Part shown: positions 5,706 to 7,628 of the stretch, piece after piece | Layout: each line of letters starts with the position of its first letter | Numbering within the stretch: the stretch's first letter is position 1 | DNA from: an uncultured Acidobacteriota bacterium | Lineage (GTDB): Bacteria > Acidobacteriota > Vicinamibacteria > Vicinamibacterales > UBA8438 | Reading direction: 5' to 3' | Assembly (NCBI GenBank): GCA_913043805.1 | Contig: CAJWMX010000125.1 | Coordinates: 1 to 7,628, forward strand | Length of the DNA stretch: 7,628 nt | Program-made: the position numbers and the translations under genes | Notes under the pieces: model-generated | What the model was told of the DNA's origin: nothing | Databases searched by the model: none | The model's input: the letters and a program-made list of their open reading frames with translations, nothing else

Positions 5706-6547
5706 CGCGGCGCCTGCGGAACCAGCTGCTCGATCATCTGCTTCATGGCGCGGGCATGGCAGCGACCCTGTTGGGTCTCGTTGTCCTTGGCGCCCTCCTG
5801 TTCGACATCTTCTCCGACGGCCTGGGACGAATCTCCTGGGACTTCCTGACCAGTTTCCCGTCTCGGCGCGCCGAGAACGCCGGGATCTACGCGGCGTTGG
5901 CCGGGACCGTGTGGGTGATCTCCTTCACGGCGTTGCTGGCGGTGCCCCTTGGCATCGGGGCCGCAATCTTTCTGGAGGAGTACGCGGCCCGTGGCGGATG
6001 GTCGCGCGTCATCGAGATCAACATCGCCAATCTCGCCGGCGTGCCGTCGGTCATCTACGGGCTGCTGGGGCTCGGGCTCCTCGTTCGGACCCTGGCCCTG
6101 GGGCGGAGCGTCATCGCCGGCGCGGCCACCCTGGCGCTGCTGGTGCTCCCCGTGGTCATCTTATCCTCGCGGGAAGCGCTCCGCGCCGTGTCGCCATCGC
6201 TGCGGGAAGCGTCCTACGCTCTCGGCGCGACCAAGTGGCAGACCATCTGGCACCAGGTACTGCCGGTCGCGCTACCTGGGATGCTCACCGGCATGATCCT
6301 GGCACTGTCCCGCGCGATTGGCGAAACCGCGCCGCTCATCACCATCGGGGCGCTCACCTACGTTCCGTTCGCCCCCGCCGGCATCTGGTCTCCGTTTACC
6401 GTGCTTCCGATCCAGGTCTTCAACTGGGTGTCCCGGCCGCAGGAGGCGTTCCTCGAGAACGCGGCCGCCGGTATCATTGTTCTGCTGGCGCTCCTCCTGG
6501 CGATGAATGGGGCGGCCGCCTGGTTGCGCGACAGGTTCCAGCAGTAG
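5702..6547 (+). CDS. pstA: PstA, phosphate ABC transporter permease
   Basis: Second channel subunit, partner of PstC. 281 residues with about six hydrophobic helices, the first at about 18-37. PstA hallmarks are present: GIYAALAGTVWVISFTALLAVP, then FLEEYA (90-95), NIANLAGVPSVIYGLLGLG (107-125), and the EAA loop EASYALGATKWQTIWHQVLP (169-188) for contact with PstB. ALSRAIGETAPLITIGA follows. The GTG start overlaps the pstC stop and is preceded by a strong Shine-Dalgarno inside pstC. It is followed after 19 bp by pstB. Nothing is missing or unusual, and length is normal for the family. Confidence 0.95.
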   Translation: MTRRLRNQLLDHLLHGAGMAATLLGLVVLGALLFDIFSDGLGRISWDFLTSFPSRRAENAGIYAALAGTVWVISFTALLAVPLGIGAAIFLEEYAARGGWSRVIEINIANLAGVPSVIYGLLGLGLLVRTLALGRSVIAGAATLALLVLPVVILSSREALRAVSPSLREASYALGATKWQTIWHQVLPVALPGMLTGMILALSRAIGETAPLITIGALTYVPFAPAGIWSPFTVLPIQVFNWVSRPQEAFLENAAAGIIVLLALLLAMNGAAAWLRDRFQQ

Positions 6548-6566
6548 CCACCTGCGCCGACACACC

Positions 6567-7400
6567 ATGTCATCCTCGACCACCGCGATCCCTTCTCTGG
6601 CGGATGTGGCCCAGCAGTCGGCTGAGTCCGGCGCGGCAGACACCCCGACCAAGGTCGACGTCGACGCACTCAGCTTCTTCTACGGTGAGAAGCAGGCCCT
6701 CGAAGGGGTGTCACTCTCGATCCCGGCCAACCAGGTCACCGCCTTCATCGGTCCGTCCGGGTGCGGAAAAAGCACGTTTCTGCGGACGCTGAACCGGATG
6801 AACGACATCATTCCGCGGACTCGCGTCGTGGGCAAGGTCGCGATCGACGGCGACGACATCTACGCGCCCGGTACCGACGTGGTGGAGCTGCGCCGTCGGG
6901 TCGGCATGGTGTTCCAGAAGTCGAACCCCTTCCCGAAGTCGATCTACGAGAACATCGCCTACGGGCTGCGGATCAACGGGATGGCCGGGGCGCGATCCGA
7001 GCTCGACGATCGCGTCGAGTCGAGTCTGCAGGCCGCGGCCCTGTGGGACGAGGTGTCCGACCGGTTGCGCGAATCCGCTCTCGCATTGTCCGGCGGTCAG
7101 CAGCAGCGTCTGTGTATCGCTCGCGCGCTGGCCGTGCAGCCCGAGGTGCTGCTCATGGACGAGCCCGCCTCGGCGCTCGATCCGATAGCGACCCAGCGGA
7201 TCGAGGAGCTGGTGTATCAGCTCAAGTCCAAGTACACGATCGTCATCGTGACCCACAACATGCAGCAGGCCGCCCGGGTGTCGGACCGGACGGCGGTCTT
7301 CTGGTTGGGCAAGCTCGTCGAATATGACAAGACGAGCCAGATCTTCACCGCTCCGTCCGAGAAGCTGACCGAAGACTATGTGACGGGCCGCTTCGGATAG
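6567..7400 (+). CDS. pstB: PstB, phosphate ABC transporter ATP-binding protein
   Basis: Cytoplasmic ATPase that powers phosphate import through PstC/PstA. 277 residues with all ABC motifs: Walker A GPSGCGKST (62-70), Q-loop Q117 in MVFQKSNPFPKSIYENIAYG, signature LSGGQQQR (174-181), Walker B VLLMDEP (194-200) with the catalytic glutamate E199, D-loop SALD, and H230 in VTHN. The GPSGCGKSTFLRTLNRMND and KSNPFPKSIYEN stretches are specific to PstB. The first 28 residues are a low-complexity, Ser/Ala-rich extension before the ABC fold, somewhat longer than usual. ATG 6567 is chosen because upstream in-frame starts fall inside pstA; no good Shine-Dalgarno precedes it, so translation may be coupled to pstA, which ends 19 bp earlier. 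Confidence 0.96.
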   Translation: MSSSTTAIPSLADVAQQSAESGAADTPTKVDVDALSFFYGEKQALEGVSLSIPANQVTAFIGPSGCGKSTFLRTLNRMNDIIPRTRVVGKVAIDGDDIYAPGTDVVELRRRVGMVFQKSNPFPKSIYENIAYGLRINGMAGARSELDDRVESSLQAAALWDEVSDRLRESALALSGGQQQRLCIARALAVQPEVLLMDEPASALDPIATQRIEELVYQLKSKYTIVIVTHNMQQAARVSDRTAVFWLGKLVEYDKTSQIFTAPSEKLTEDYVTGRFG

Positions 7401-7433
7401 GGACGCGGCGCCAGGGTTTTGAACGCACTCTCA

Positions 7434-7440
7434 AGGGAGG
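7434..7440 (+). promoter_or_regulatory. Shine-Dalgarno of phoU
   Basis: AGGGAGG lies six bases before the TTG at 7447 and identifies this unusual start codon. Confidence 0.75.
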
Positions 7441-7446
7441 GAGCCG

Positions 7447-7628
7447 TTGACGGACACCGCCCAGCCGACCACTCGGCATTTCCAGGAGGAGCTCGAACAG
7501 CTCAAGGAGCGCCTGCTGGTCATGGCCGGTGCAGCCGAGGAGCAAGTGCGGGCCTCGGTGCAGGCGCTGGTCGATCGCGACCACGCGCTCGCCGAACGGG
7601 TGCTGACCGGTGATGAACCGATCAACAC
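7447..7628 (+). CDS. phoU: PhoU, phosphate-signalling regulator, N-terminal part (cut by window end)
   Basis: Start of a canonical PhoU, the cytoplasmic helical-bundle protein that couples the Pst transporter to the PhoR/PhoB two-component system. The visible 60 residues match the first PhoU helices: HFQEELEQLKERLLVMAGAAEEQVRASVQALVDRD, then ALAERVLTGDEPIN, where family members have a conserved D-x-x-I/V-N. It begins with TTG at 7447, supported by the strong Shine-Dalgarno. The frame is open to the last base of the window, so the gene continues beyond. It lies 46 bp after pstB, the standard last position of a pstSCAB-phoU operon. It preserves the N-terminal helices that the chimeric minus-strand gene lacks. 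Confidence 0.92.
   Translation, partial: MTDTAQPTTRHFQEELEQLKERLLVMAGAAEEQVRASVQALVDRDHALAERVLTGDEPIN

Overview
The window is GC-rich, densely coded bacterial DNA with strong third-position G/C bias. It is almost entirely a phosphate-uptake and phosphate-signalling locus. The gene set (PiT transporter, OmpR/PhoB-type regulator, pstSCAB, phoU) is widespread and does not identify the organism. The secreted carboxypeptidase-regulatory-like domain, the two-repeat PhoU-like domain and the GC-rich style suggest an Acidobacteriota-like, Gram-negative-type soil lineage; this is inference only.

Left part (1-2713). The window opens inside a PiT-family phosphate permease gene. Its frame is interrupted by a TGA, after which the last transmembrane segment continues in frame to a TAG. 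It is followed by a polytopic membrane protein of unknown function (449-2080) with a GT-C-like layout. Converging on that gene from the minus strand is a 208-residue chimera (2087-2713): a signal peptide and a carboxypeptidase-regulatory-like beta-sandwich, joined in frame to the C-terminal two thirds of a PhoU-like domain.

Middle (2714-3731). A divergent intergenic region holds GC-rich palindromes and two sets of 11-bp-spaced direct repeats, one facing each gene. A PhoB-like response regulator follows (2943-3628), broken by a -1 frameshift near 3170. Upstream of pstS, three more heptamers lie on an 11-bp period. These arrays look like Pho boxes.

Right part (3732-7628). An intact, tightly packed operon: pstS (lipoprotein phosphate-binding protein), pstC and pstA (permeases, 4-bp overlap), pstB (ATPase) and the start of a normal phoU with a TTG start and a strong Shine-Dalgarno, cut by the window end. 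PstS captures phosphate outside the membrane, PstC/PstA/PstB import it, and PhoU links transporter state to the sensor kinase that would control the regulator. No histidine kinase (PhoR) is visible here.

The points most worth a second look are the secreted-domain/PhoU chimera, the two apparently broken phosphate genes in one locus, and the 11-bp repeat arrays that seem to tie the chimera, the regulator and pstS into one regulon.
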